From contig JAZQGP010000013.1 of the NCBI GenBank assembly GCA_045540015.1, positions 1 to 64,000 of the forward strand: DNA of 64,000 nt. Reading direction: 5' to 3'. The notes under the pieces are model-generated. The model was given only the letters and a program-made list of their open reading frames with translations, had not been told where the DNA came from and ran no database searches. Positions within the stretch are counted from its first letter, which is position 1. Each line of letters starts with the position of its first letter. Positions 52,275 through 61,135 of this stretch are shown here, in pieces. Source of the stretch: UMGS1387 sp045540015. GTDB lineage: Bacteria; Bacillota; Clostridia; Oscillospirales; CAG-382. The translations under genes and the position numbers were made by a program.

Positions 52275-53471
52275 TTATTCAGCTGCTTCTGCTTCGGTCT
52301 GAGCCTGCTGAGCTGCTTCATAATCAGCCTGAGCCTGAGCCTGTGCTTGCATCTCTGCTTCATATTCAGCTATAAACTCATCAACTCTTGCCTCGTAGTT
52401 TTCTGCATATTCAACTGTGTAGTCGGAAGAATATTCAACAAGCTCTTCACGAAGAGCAGCATATGCGCTGTTAAGGTAGGGTTCGGAAGTGTAAACTGAC
52501 TTGTTATTAACGTCGAGTTTCAAAATGATGTGGTAACCGTAGGTGGTTTCAACAAGATCGGAGGTTTCACCGATTTCAAGAGCGTATGCAGCTTCTTCAA
52601 ATTCAGGAACCATCGCACCCTTTGTAAATAAATATCCTTCAGGCTGTGCTTCCATTCCGGGATCTTCTCCGTATTCTGCAATAAGTGCATCAAAGTCTTC
52701 GCCTGCTTTTACCTTTTCAAGAACTTCATTTGCTTTTGCAAGTGTTTCTGCTTTAGCTGCTTCGGTTACGTTTCCTTCTTCGTCTTTTTCAGCATCCTCG
52801 GGGAAAGCAATGAGAATGTGCTTTGCCTGAATATAATCGTTTTCTTTCAACTGCACAAGTGATTCATCGAAGATTTGCTGCTTGTCTTCAGAAACGCCGT
52901 TTTCTCCGTAGTAATAGTCGAGGAGCTTTTCAAACCCCATGTTAAGGAGTATGTTCTCAGCGTAGAAATAAGGAGACTGAAGAGTATAGGTGTATACAAT
53001 TGTCTCATACTGTTCGCCATACATGCTTCTGAGAGTGCTTATCTGAGAAGTGAGATTCTGTTCAAAATCCGCTTCGGGAATTCTGAGGTTGAACTCTCTT
53101 GCGAGAAGAACAATAGCGGAATTGAGACGGTAGAACTCATCAATTTCTTTAAGAATGGTTTCTTCATCTCCGCTTCCGTATTGACGGCTTGCGAGATTTG
53201 CATATCTCGTTGCAGCTGCGCTCATCGGAACACCTTCAACTGTGAGGAGTGTCTCGTTGTCAAGCTCACCCTTTGTTTCGATAGTTGCGAGCTTTTCAAG
53301 AGCTTCGTCAAAAGACATAGTAGCTGTTTCGTCTACATTTACGCCGATGTCTGTGTTTTCATTTAAGTTGTCATTTCCCGTGATTTCATCTTTTCCTTTT
53401 TCTGTGCATGCTGTAAAGCATACTGCGCATGCGGCAAGCACCGCTGCAAGAATAATGGCTGTTTTTTTCAT
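52275..53471 (-). CDS. PrsA-like foldase lipoprotein (parvulin)
   Basis: 398 residues. A signal peptide with lipobox-like FTAC predicts a lipoprotein outside the membrane. A SurA/PrsA-like helical N-terminal part (about 60-210) precedes a parvulin domain (about 215-320: QAKHILIAFPEDAE, KGAMVPEFEEAAYALEIGE, TYGYHIILKL). It helps secreted proteins fold. The C-terminal tail (about 370-398) is Ala/Gln/Glu-rich low complexity. This is the only secretion chaperone in a window rich in large secreted proteins. Confidence 0.92.
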   Translation of the reverse strand: MKKTAIILAAVLAACAVCFTACTEKGKDEITGNDNLNENTDIGVNVDETATMSFDEALEKLATIETKGELDNETLLTVEGVPMSAAATRYANLASRQYGSGDEETILKEIDEFYRLNSAIVLLAREFNLRIPEADFEQNLTSQISTLRSMYGEQYETIVYTYTLQSPYFYAENILLNMGFEKLLDYYYGENGVSEDKQQIFDESLVQLKENDYIQAKHILIAFPEDAEKDEEGNVTEAAKAETLAKANEVLEKVKAGEDFDALIAEYGEDPGMEAQPEGYLFTKGAMVPEFEEAAYALEIGETSDLVETTYGYHIILKLDVNNKSVYTSEPYLNSAYAALREELVEYSSDYTVEYAENYEARVDEFIAEYEAEMQAQAQAQADYEAAQQAQTEAEAAE

Positions 53472-53489
53472 TTTAAAATTCCTTTCATG

Positions 53490-53505
53490 GCAGTGCGTAC
53501 ACTGC
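53490..53505. promoter_or_regulatory. Palindrome in the foldase 5' leader
   Basis: GCAGTG-CGTA-CACTGC is a perfect 6-bp inverted repeat between the -10 box and the SD of the foldase gene. It could be an operator or a leader hairpin. Confidence 0.4.
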
Positions 53506-53506
53506 T

Positions 53507-53535
53507 TTATAATATCATGCTTTCATAGGATACAA
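53507..53535 (-). promoter_or_regulatory. Promoter of the foldase-methyltransferase unit
   Basis: Minus strand: TTGTAT (53530-53535), 17-base spacer, TTATAA (53507-53512). Confidence 0.5.
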
Positions 53536-53670
53536 CTTTAATGTGAAAGCTTTGTGAAATAATTGCAACTTTTTACAATTTATACAAAATTGAAATCCAT
53601 GTTGTATGGTAAAATATACTATGAAATAAAATGGGTAAGAATACGTACACGGAAAGGAAGGTGCGAAAGC

Positions 53671-55776
53671 ATGGGAAATCTTAATTCACCCTTAACAGTA
53701 CTGCGAGGCATAAGTTCGGCACGAGAAAAGCTGTTTTCGCGCCTTGGCTTGCACACGCTGTGTGACCTTGTTTATCACTATCCCGTATCGCACGAAAACC
53801 GCGGAAATGTTGTAAGAACAGATGAAGCGCAGCACGGAGAATACGCATCGCTGGTGCTTGAAGTAATAACGCCTGTGACAAGTGCGAGAATACGCGGCGG
53901 AAATTCACGTGCCATGACCGTTCAGAAATTTATTGCCGGTGATGAAGGCGGCGGAGTGAAGATTACATTCTTTAACGCGGAATATCTGAAAGACGTATTC
54001 ACGGTTGGCAGAAAATTCCGCTTTTACGGAATAGTTATGGGAATTGCGGGCAACTGTACAATGACAAGCCCTGCGTATGAGGTGTATAACGAAGATGTTC
54101 CTCTTTTGCCGTATGTGCCGAAATACCCTCTGACAAGCGGACTGACATCGAAAATCGTATCCGAAAGCGTAAAGCAGGCGCTGTTTCTGTGCCGCGATGA
54201 GATAGAGGAAAAATTTACACAAGAACAGAGAGAAGAATACGGACTTTGTACGGAGTTTGAGGCACTGTACTCGGTTCATTTCCCTCAAAGCAACGAGGCT
54301 CTTGAGCAGGCAAAAAAACGTCTTGCGTTTGATGAGCTTTATGAGTTCCAGTTCAAAATTCTGCTTCTCGGCGAAAACGGAAGAAACGGAAACGCATACA
54401 GAGTTAAATACCCGGATATGAAAAAATATGTTTCGTCGCTTCCGTTTGAGCTTACACGTGCACAAAAACGTGCAATACAAGATATTCTGACAGATATCTC
54501 CTCCTGTAATAATCCTAACGATGAGGCAAACTATAACGGAGAAAACCTTATTTCTCCTGCAAGACGGCTTGTGCAGGGAGATGTCGGCAGCGGAAAAACG
54601 GCAGTTGCAGCGGCTTGTGTATACGCCACGGCGATGTCAGGATACCAGTCGGCTCTCATGGTGCCTACAAGTATACTCGCAAAACAGCATTATGACAGTC
54701 TTTCTAAAGAGCTCTCACAGTTCGGTGTGAAAACTGCACTTCTTACGGGTGACACTAAGGCTGCGGAAAAGAAGCGAATACTTGCAGGGCTTCTTGACGG
54801 CAAAATCGACCTTCTTGTCGGCACTCATGCACTTATTGAAAAGGACGTTATGTTCTCACAGCTTGCACTTGTTATAACGGATGAGCAGCATAGGTTCGGT
54901 GTTGAACAGAGAAAAACGCTAGAGGGAAAATCAAAGGACGGAATAAAGCCACATACTGTTGTAATGTCAGCAACTCCTATACCGCGAACACTTGCGATGA
55001 TACTTTACTGCGACCTTGACATAAGCATAATTGATGAAATGCCCAAAGGCAGACAAAAGGTTGAAACGTATGCTGTGGGCGAAAACATGAGGCAGAGAGT
55101 TTATAAGTTTATACGCGACAGAGTTTTAGAGGGCAGACAGTGCTACATTGTGTGTCCGCTTGCTGAGGAAAAGAATGCAGACGGCGAATATATACAGACC
55201 GCAAATTACGAAATGAAATCGGCAAAGAAGCTGTGTGAGCAGTTAAAAGACGGACTTCTTTCGGGTATTCGCGTTGACTATCTTCACGGAAAGATGAAAC
55301 AGAGCGAGAAGGACGCGGTGATGAGTTCTTTTGCAGACGGAAAAATTGACGTGCTTGTATCGACAACGGTCATTGAGGTTGGAGTGAATGTGCCGAATTC
55401 GGTTGTAATGCTGGTTGAAAATGCAGAACGCTTCGGTCTTTCACAGCTTCATCAGCTGAGAGGACGCGTCGGCAGAGGAGCTCACAAATCCTACTGCATA
55501 CTCATGTCCCCTAAGATGAATAAAAACAAGGACAGCGACTTTGCAAAGCGTATCGGGATAATGTGCGAAAGTTCGGACGGCTTTAAAATTGCCGAAAAGG
55601 ATTTGGAAATACGCGGTCCGGGTGAGTTTTTCGGAAGACGCCAGCACGGAGAGCTGTGCTTTAAAATGGCGGACGTTATGCGTGACATGAAATTGCTTGA
55701 GGGAGCAAAGAAGCTTGCACAGCAGAATATAAACGATAAGAATAAGGAAATGGAGTTAGGACAAATTGGCATCTAA
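53671..55776 (+). CDS. recG: ATP-dependent DNA helicase RecG
   Basis: 701 residues. RecG reverses stalled forks and processes branched DNA. The N-terminal wedge OB-domain (about 1-150) is followed by helicase motifs: GDVGSGKT (about 304), DEQHRFG (about 403), MSATPIPRTL, STTVIEVGVNVPN and QLRGRVGRG, then the family's C-terminal TRG-like region (RGPGEFFGRRQHGE). ATG 53671 has GGAAGG 10 bases ahead. It overlaps uvrA by 11 bases. Confidence 0.97.
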   Translation: MGNLNSPLTVLRGISSAREKLFSRLGLHTLCDLVYHYPVSHENRGNVVRTDEAQHGEYASLVLEVITPVTSARIRGGNSRAMTVQKFIAGDEGGGVKITFFNAEYLKDVFTVGRKFRFYGIVMGIAGNCTMTSPAYEVYNEDVPLLPYVPKYPLTSGLTSKIVSESVKQALFLCRDEIEEKFTQEQREEYGLCTEFEALYSVHFPQSNEALEQAKKRLAFDELYEFQFKILLLGENGRNGNAYRVKYPDMKKYVSSLPFELTRAQKRAIQDILTDISSCNNPNDEANYNGENLISPARRLVQGDVGSGKTAVAAACVYATAMSGYQSALMVPTSILAKQHYDSLSKELSQFGVKTALLTGDTKAAEKKRILAGLLDGKIDLLVGTHALIEKDVMFSQLALVITDEQHRFGVEQRKTLEGKSKDGIKPHTVVMSATPIPRTLAMILYCDLDISIIDEMPKGRQKVETYAVGENMRQRVYKFIRDRVLEGRQCYIVCPLAEEKNADGEYIQTANYEMKSAKKLCEQLKDGLLSGIRVDYLHGKMKQSEKDAVMSSFADGKIDVLVSTTVIEVGVNVPNSVVMLVENAERFGLSQLHQLRGRVGRGAHKSYCILMSPKMNKNKDSDFAKRIGIMCESSDGFKIAEKDLEIRGPGEFFGRRQHGELCFKMADVMRDMKLLEGAKKLAQQNINDKNKEMELGQIGI

Positions 55777-58594
55777 AAGCTTGAAAATAACGGGAGCGAG
55801 AGTTCACAACTTAAAAAACATTGATGTTGAGATTCCGAGAGACAAGCTTGTTGTTTTCACGGGACTTTCGGGTTCAGGAAAAAGCTCGCTTGCCTTTGAC
55901 ACAATATATGCCGAGGGACACAGAAAGTTTGTTGAGTCATTGTCCTCCTATGCACGTCAGTTTCTCGGTCAGCTTGATAAGCCCGATCTTGACAACATAG
56001 AGGGACTTTCGCCTGCAATTTCAATAGACCAGAAAACTACATCACGCAATCCGCGTTCTACAGTTGGAACGGTAACCGAAATATATGACTACCTGCGTCT
56101 TTTGTACGCCCGTGTGGGAACACCTCATTGTCCTGTGTGCGGACGTGTTATAGAGAAGCAGTCCATAGACCAGATTGTTGATAAAATCTGCAACCTTCCC
56201 GAAGGAACAAAGTTTTATGTGCTTGCACCTGTTGTAAGAGGCAAGAAGGGTACACACGAAAAGCTGATTTCCGACACTCTTAAAAACGGTTACGTAAGGG
56301 CGAGAATCAACAGCGAGATTATAAGCCTTGAGGACAACATCGAGCTTGATAAGAATAAACGTCACAATATCGAAGTGGTTGTTGACAGACTCAGCATGAA
56401 GCCCGACATAAAATCGCGCCTTTCGGATTCGGTTGAAACGGCATTCAAGCTGTCAGACGGACTTTGCATAATTGCGCTTCACGAGGGCGAATACGAGGGT
56501 AAAAGCGAAATGCAGTTTTCGCAGAATTTTGCCTGCGTTGAGCACGGAATAAGCCTTGGCGAGCTTGAGCCGAGAATGTTTTCGTTTAACAGCCCGTTTG
56601 GCGCGTGTCCCGACTGTGACGGTCTCGGAGAAAGATTTGTCTTGTCCGAAGAAAAGCTGTTTCCCGACACGACGCTTTCTCTTGCAAAGGGAGCGTGCGT
56701 GTGCAACGGTTTTAAAAGCCTGAAGGACGATTCGTGGGGCAGTATAGGAATAAATACGGCTCTTGACGAATTCGGATATACAATTCATACTCCTTTGTGT
56801 GATATGTCGGAAAAGGCAAAAAAAGTGCTTTTCTACGGCAAAGGAGACGAAAGGATAAGATACGGATACCGAGGATACAATCTCAATTTCATCGGTATTA
56901 TCAAGGAAATACAGAGAAGATACGACCAGAACTACATGAATCCCGAAATGAGGGCGTATTACGAGCAGTTTATGCAGAATGTGCCGTGTTCCTCGTGTGA
57001 GGGTAAAAGACTCAAAAACGACTCTCTTGCCGTAACTGTCGGAGGACTTAACATTTATGAGGTCTGCTCACTTCCGATAGAAAAAGCACTTGAATTTTTC
57101 CAAAACTTAAAACTCGGAAAAACCGAAAGCGTGATTGCAAAGGAAATACTCAAAGAAATTCTTGCACGTCTCGGATTTCTTAAAAACGTAGGTCTTGGTT
57201 ACCTTTCGCTTTCAAGAAAATCAGGGACACTTTCGGGCGGTGAGAGCCAGAGAATACGTCTTGCAACGCAGATTGGTTCTTCACTTATGGGTGTGCTTTA
57301 TATACTCGATGAGCCGAGTATAGGTCTGCATCAGCGTGATAACGCAAAGCTTATAACAACGCTTAAAAGCCTTCGCGACCTTGGCAACACAGTAATTGTT
57401 GTTGAGCATGACGAGGAAACAATGCGTGAAGCAGATTATATTGTTGATATAGGTCCGGGAGCGGGAGTACACGGCGGTAATGTCGTTGCAGCAGGAACGC
57501 CAAAGCAGATAGCTGCAAACAAAAACTCTGTTACGGGCGATTTCCTCTCAGGCAGAAGAAAAATTGCAATTCCGGAAAACAGACGCGTGGGCAACGGCAA
57601 TTTTGTGACTGTAAGAGGAGCACAGGAGCACAATCTTAAAAATATAGACGTTTCATTCCCGCTTGGAACTTTTACTTGTGTTACAGGTGTTTCGGGCTCA
57701 GGAAAAAGCTCGCTTGTAAATTCAATTCTTCTTACAAGCCTTGCAAAAACGCTCAACCGTGCATCAACGATTTCGGGAAAGCATGACTGCATAGAGGGTG
57801 CAGAGAATTTGGATAAGGTTATAGCCATCGACCAATCTCCGATCGGACGTATGCCAAGCTCAAATCCCGCAACGTATACAGGACTGTTTACGGAAATACG
57901 CGCTTTATTTGCATCGACTCAGGGAGCAAAAATCAGAGGATATAAGCAGGATAGATTTTCCTTTAATCTTAAGGGCGGAAGATGCGAAGCGTGTAAAGGC
58001 GACGGAACACTGCTTATTGAAATGCATTTTCTTCCCGATGTGTATGTAACGTGTGATGTTTGTAAGGGCAAGAGATATAATCGCGAAACGCTTGAAGTAA
58101 AGTATAAGGGAAAGAGCATATCGGATGTTCTTGAAATGACGGTGTCGGAGGGATGCGAATTTTTCGAAAATATTCCGTCGATTTACAGAAAGCTCAAAAC
58201 GCTGCAGGACGTAGGACTTGGTTATATAAAGATAGGACAGCCATCGCCCACGCTTTCGGGCGGTGAAGCCCAGCGTGTAAAGCTCGCAACCGAGCTTTCA
58301 AAGCGTTCGACGGGAAAAACTCTGTACATTCTTGATGAGCCGACAACCGGTCTTCACACAGCGGATGTGGAAAAGCTCATTGAGGTTTTGCAGAAGCTTT
58401 GCGACGGCGGAAATACCGTTGTTGTCATTGAACACAATCTTGATATGATAAAGACCGCAGACTATATTATCGACCTTGGTCCTGAGGGCGGAGATATGGG
58501 TGGAACGGTAGTTGCAAAGGGAACGCCCGAACAGGTTGCAAAATGCGAAAAATCTTATACCGGTATGTACCTTAAAGAAATTTTGGAGAGATAA
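55766..58594 (+). CDS. uvrA: Excinuclease ABC subunit A
   Basis: 942 residues. UvrA finds bulky DNA damage for nucleotide excision repair. It shows both ABC modules (GLSGSGKS about 32-39; GVSGSGKS about 645), both signature motifs (LSGGESQR and LSGGEAQR), zinc-binding CPVCGR and the large C-terminal zinc finger (CEACKGDG...CDVCKGKR). The start is TTG at 55766, with TTAGGA ahead, overlapping the recG stop. uvrB and uvrC are not in the window. Confidence 0.97.
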   Translation: MASKSLKITGARVHNLKNIDVEIPRDKLVVFTGLSGSGKSSLAFDTIYAEGHRKFVESLSSYARQFLGQLDKPDLDNIEGLSPAISIDQKTTSRNPRSTVGTVTEIYDYLRLLYARVGTPHCPVCGRVIEKQSIDQIVDKICNLPEGTKFYVLAPVVRGKKGTHEKLISDTLKNGYVRARINSEIISLEDNIELDKNKRHNIEVVVDRLSMKPDIKSRLSDSVETAFKLSDGLCIIALHEGEYEGKSEMQFSQNFACVEHGISLGELEPRMFSFNSPFGACPDCDGLGERFVLSEEKLFPDTTLSLAKGACVCNGFKSLKDDSWGSIGINTALDEFGYTIHTPLCDMSEKAKKVLFYGKGDERIRYGYRGYNLNFIGIIKEIQRRYDQNYMNPEMRAYYEQFMQNVPCSSCEGKRLKNDSLAVTVGGLNIYEVCSLPIEKALEFFQNLKLGKTESVIAKEILKEILARLGFLKNVGLGYLSLSRKSGTLSGGESQRIRLATQIGSSLMGVLYILDEPSIGLHQRDNAKLITTLKSLRDLGNTVIVVEHDEETMREADYIVDIGPGAGVHGGNVVAAGTPKQIAANKNSVTGDFLSGRRKIAIPENRRVGNGNFVTVRGAQEHNLKNIDVSFPLGTFTCVTGVSGSGKSSLVNSILLTSLAKTLNRASTISGKHDCIEGAENLDKVIAIDQSPIGRMPSSNPATYTGLFTEIRALFASTQGAKIRGYKQDRFSFNLKGGRCEACKGDGTLLIEMHFLPDVYVTCDVCKGKRYNRETLEVKYKGKSISDVLEMTVSEGCEFFENIPSIYRKLKTLQDVGLGYIKIGQPSPTLSGGEAQRVKLATELSKRSTGKTLYILDEPTTGLHTADVEKLIEVLQKLCDGGNTVVVIEHNLDMIKTADYIIDLGPEGGDMGGTVVAKGTPEQVAKCEKSYTGMYLKEILER

Positions 58595-58632
58595 TCGCAA
58601 AACATTTTGAATATAGATAAGGATAGAATGAA

Positions 58633-60543
58633 TTGATTATTTTAAGTGCGTCGGACGTATCGCTTTCATTTGGTACGGACGTAATACTGACAAACATGAA
58701 CCTCGGCGTTAATGAGGGAGATAAAATAGGCATAGTTGGTGTCAACGGTGCCGGAAAATCGCTGTTCATGAAAATACTGTGCGGAGTACATGAGCCGAGT
58801 GATGGGCAGGTGTTTACGGCTAAAGATACGAGAGTGGGGTTCTTAGAGCAGAACACAGGTCTTGACTCCGATGGACGTATTTTTGATGAAATGTGCCTTG
58901 CGTTTCCTCATCTCGTTTCTGCTGAAAAGAGACTTTCAGAGCTTACCGAGCTTATGCAGTGTGAGCATGAACAGGAAAAGCACATGAGCCTTGCAAAAGA
59001 ATACACCTCTCTTGAGGAACGCTTCAAAGAGGGCGGCGGATATGAGTTCAGAAGCAGAATTTCAAGTATGCTTTTGGGACTCGGCTTCGATAAATCAACG
59101 CATGATATGTACATTCATGAGCTTTCTGGAGGACAGAAAACCCGTCTTGCCATTGCAAGACTTTTACTCAGTGAGCCTGATGTACTCATGCTCGACGAGC
59201 CGACAAACCATCTTGATATGGAAACCGTGACGTGGCTTGAAAACTATCTTGCCGGCTATAAAAAATCATTGATAGTTATATCCCATGACAGATATTTTCT
59301 TGATAAGGTTACGCAAAAAACGTATGAAATTGAAAACGGAGAGGGTAAACTTTATCCCTGCTCCTATACCGAATATGTAAAACGTAAAGAAGCCGACCGA
59401 AAGGCAGACGAAAAGCACTACAATCTGCAGCAGAAGGAAATAGCAAGACTTGAAGCGTTTATCGAAAATCAGAGACGCTGGAACAGAGAGAGAAACATAA
59501 TTGCCGCGGAAAGCCGCATGAAGGCAATTGACCGCATGGAAAAGCTTGACAAGCCAAAGAGCCTTCCGCAGAATATACGCTTTCGTTTTGAAATGGGTGA
59601 ATACGGAAAATGCCCCGACAAGATGCTTGAGGTAACAGGGCTTTCGAAGGCGTTTCCCGGAAAGCCACTGTTTAATGACGTGTCTTTTCTGCTTCATGGC
59701 AGGGATAAAATGTTTATTCTCGGTCAGAACGGTGTGGGAAAATCCACAATGCTTAAGATTCTGTGCGGAAAACTCGGGCAGGATTTTGGCACGTTCGAGT
59801 ATGCACGCGGTCTTGCCATAGGATATTATGACCAGGAGCATCAGGGACTTGATGCAAGCAATACGGTTATAGACGAGCTTTGGAACTGTTTTCCTGACAA
59901 GACACAGACAGAAATAAGAAGTGTGCTTGCAGGCTTTCAGTTTACAAGTGAAGATGTATTTAAAAGCATAGACGTTCTTTCAGGCGGAGAAAAGGCAAGA
60001 CTTACCTTTGCAAAGCTCATGCTTGAAAAGAGCGATTTACTTATACTTGATGAACCTACAAACCATCTTGATGCACCTTCGCGTGAAGTTTTGGAAAACG
60101 CACTGTGCGAATACGACGGAACTGTTCTTTGTGTGTCACACGACAGATACTTTGTAAATAAGCTGGCAACACGCATTTTTGAAATGAGAACTGACGGATG
60201 CTTTGATTTTGCGGGAAGCTATGAAGCGTTTCTTGAATACAAAAACAAAGCATCGGCAAAAAGCACCGTCGAAAGCAATGCTGCGTCAAATGCGAAGGCC
60301 GACTCGTCGGGAGATTACGAAAAGAACAAGGAAGAACGTAACCGCAGACGCAACACCGAAAGAAAACTTGCGGAAACCGAAAAGAAGATAGCTCAGCTCG
60401 AAGAAATGCTGTCCGAAAACGCACGTTTACAGCAGGAACTTTCGGGCGACTACGAAAAGGCGGCAAAGCTCTACGAAGAGGGAACTGCATTGGAAAACGA
60501 ACTTTCGAAACTGTACGAGTTGTGGGAGGAATTGCAGAGTTGA
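58633..60543 (+). CDS. ABC-F family ATPase (ribosome-acting)
   Basis: 636 residues, two ABC domains without membrane segments. Walker A motifs GVNGAGKS (about 36) and GQNGVGKS (about 366), signatures LSGGQKTR and LSGGEKAR, and twin DEPTNHLD motifs mark ABC-F. A basic inter-domain linker (ENQRRWNRERNIIAAES) and a C-terminal coiled coil (about 555-636) suggest the Uup/YdiF-like branch, thought to rescue or tune translating ribosomes. The start appears to be TTG 58633 with AAGGA ahead. A resistance role is possible but not indicated. It closes the recG-uvrA-ABC-F unit. Confidence 0.88.
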   Translation: MIILSASDVSLSFGTDVILTNMNLGVNEGDKIGIVGVNGAGKSLFMKILCGVHEPSDGQVFTAKDTRVGFLEQNTGLDSDGRIFDEMCLAFPHLVSAEKRLSELTELMQCEHEQEKHMSLAKEYTSLEERFKEGGGYEFRSRISSMLLGLGFDKSTHDMYIHELSGGQKTRLAIARLLLSEPDVLMLDEPTNHLDMETVTWLENYLAGYKKSLIVISHDRYFLDKVTQKTYEIENGEGKLYPCSYTEYVKRKEADRKADEKHYNLQQKEIARLEAFIENQRRWNRERNIIAAESRMKAIDRMEKLDKPKSLPQNIRFRFEMGEYGKCPDKMLEVTGLSKAFPGKPLFNDVSFLLHGRDKMFILGQNGVGKSTMLKILCGKLGQDFGTFEYARGLAIGYYDQEHQGLDASNTVIDELWNCFPDKTQTEIRSVLAGFQFTSEDVFKSIDVLSGGEKARLTFAKLMLEKSDLLILDEPTNHLDAPSREVLENALCEYDGTVLCVSHDRYFVNKLATRIFEMRTDGCFDFAGSYEAFLEYKNKASAKSTVESNAASNAKADSSGDYEKNKEERNRRRNTERKLAETEKKIAQLEEMLSENARLQQELSGDYEKAAKLYEEGTALENELSKLYELWEELQS

Positions 60544-60968
60544 TGTAAAAACATTACAACATCCCATAAAAGAACTAAAAAACGTTCAAAATATTGAAAA
60601 TGTCAAAATGTCCAACGCGTAGAAAATTTTTTCATCTAATTGTGAAACATGCACAAAAAAACAACCTATTTAGAGACGTTGCGGCAACAAATATTTAACA
60701 TATTTTGTGCATCAACCGATACAAATAAATTGTTCCTTGCTTTGACATGAAATTTATAATTTACAAATTCGATAAATTTAAATCATGAAAATGCCTGAAA
60801 ACGAAGGAACATCGTTAAAAACACGTGTAATCAATAAACTTAATCTTGTTATTTTGGCTAAAATCCCCTATGATTGTAATTTACTGACAAATTGTCAAAC
60901 ACATTTTCGACACCGCTTTTAAACTTCGTAAGGTTGTGCCGGAAAGGCGGAGTGAGTGAAATCTTCTA
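60544..60968. other. Long AT-rich intergenic region
   Basis: With the promoter and leader that follow, this is about 590 bases without a gene. It contains a distant inverted repeat (ATGCACAAAA near 60650 with TTTTGTGCAT near 60706), another (TGTTCCTT near 60732 with AAGGAACA near 60804), and no credible ORF on either strand. No clear terminator follows the ABC-F gene. Confidence 0.6.
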
Positions 60969-60997
60969 TTGACAAACTTTGCTTGAGTTGGTATACT
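60969..60997 (+). promoter_or_regulatory. Sigma-A promoter of the solute-binding fusion
   Basis: TTGACA (60969-60974), 17-base spacer, TATACT (60992-60997), followed by a leader of about 130 bases. Confidence 0.85.
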
Positions 60998-61085
60998 ATA
61001 ATCATATAAATGGGGGATTTATGCCCTTTTTTAGGGGATTGGTATGTCGTTTTGGCATAATAATTCTTTGAGAGAGGTAACAAAA

Positions 61086-61121
61086 ATGACCTCATATTTA
61101 TGGCAATTCTCAATCAGGTAG
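61086..61121 (+). CDS. Possible leader peptide ORF
   Basis: An 11-codon ORF (MTSYLWQFSIR) begins 6 bases after GAGAGAGG, a good SD, and stops at a TAG that overlaps the SD (GTAGGAGG) of the next gene. A second small ORF (MPFFRGL..., ATG 61021, 16 codons) lies just upstream with weaker support. The arrangement would let translation of the leader open or block the downstream site. Coding status is inferred from position only. Confidence 0.4.
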   Translation: MTSYLWQFSIR

Positions 61122-61135
61122 GAGGAAATCAGCAG

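Noticed and set aside
58633..60543. ABC-F antibiotic-resistance determinant
   Set aside because: It is in an operon with DNA-repair genes and looks like the housekeeping Uup/YdiF type; no attenuating leader was seen.
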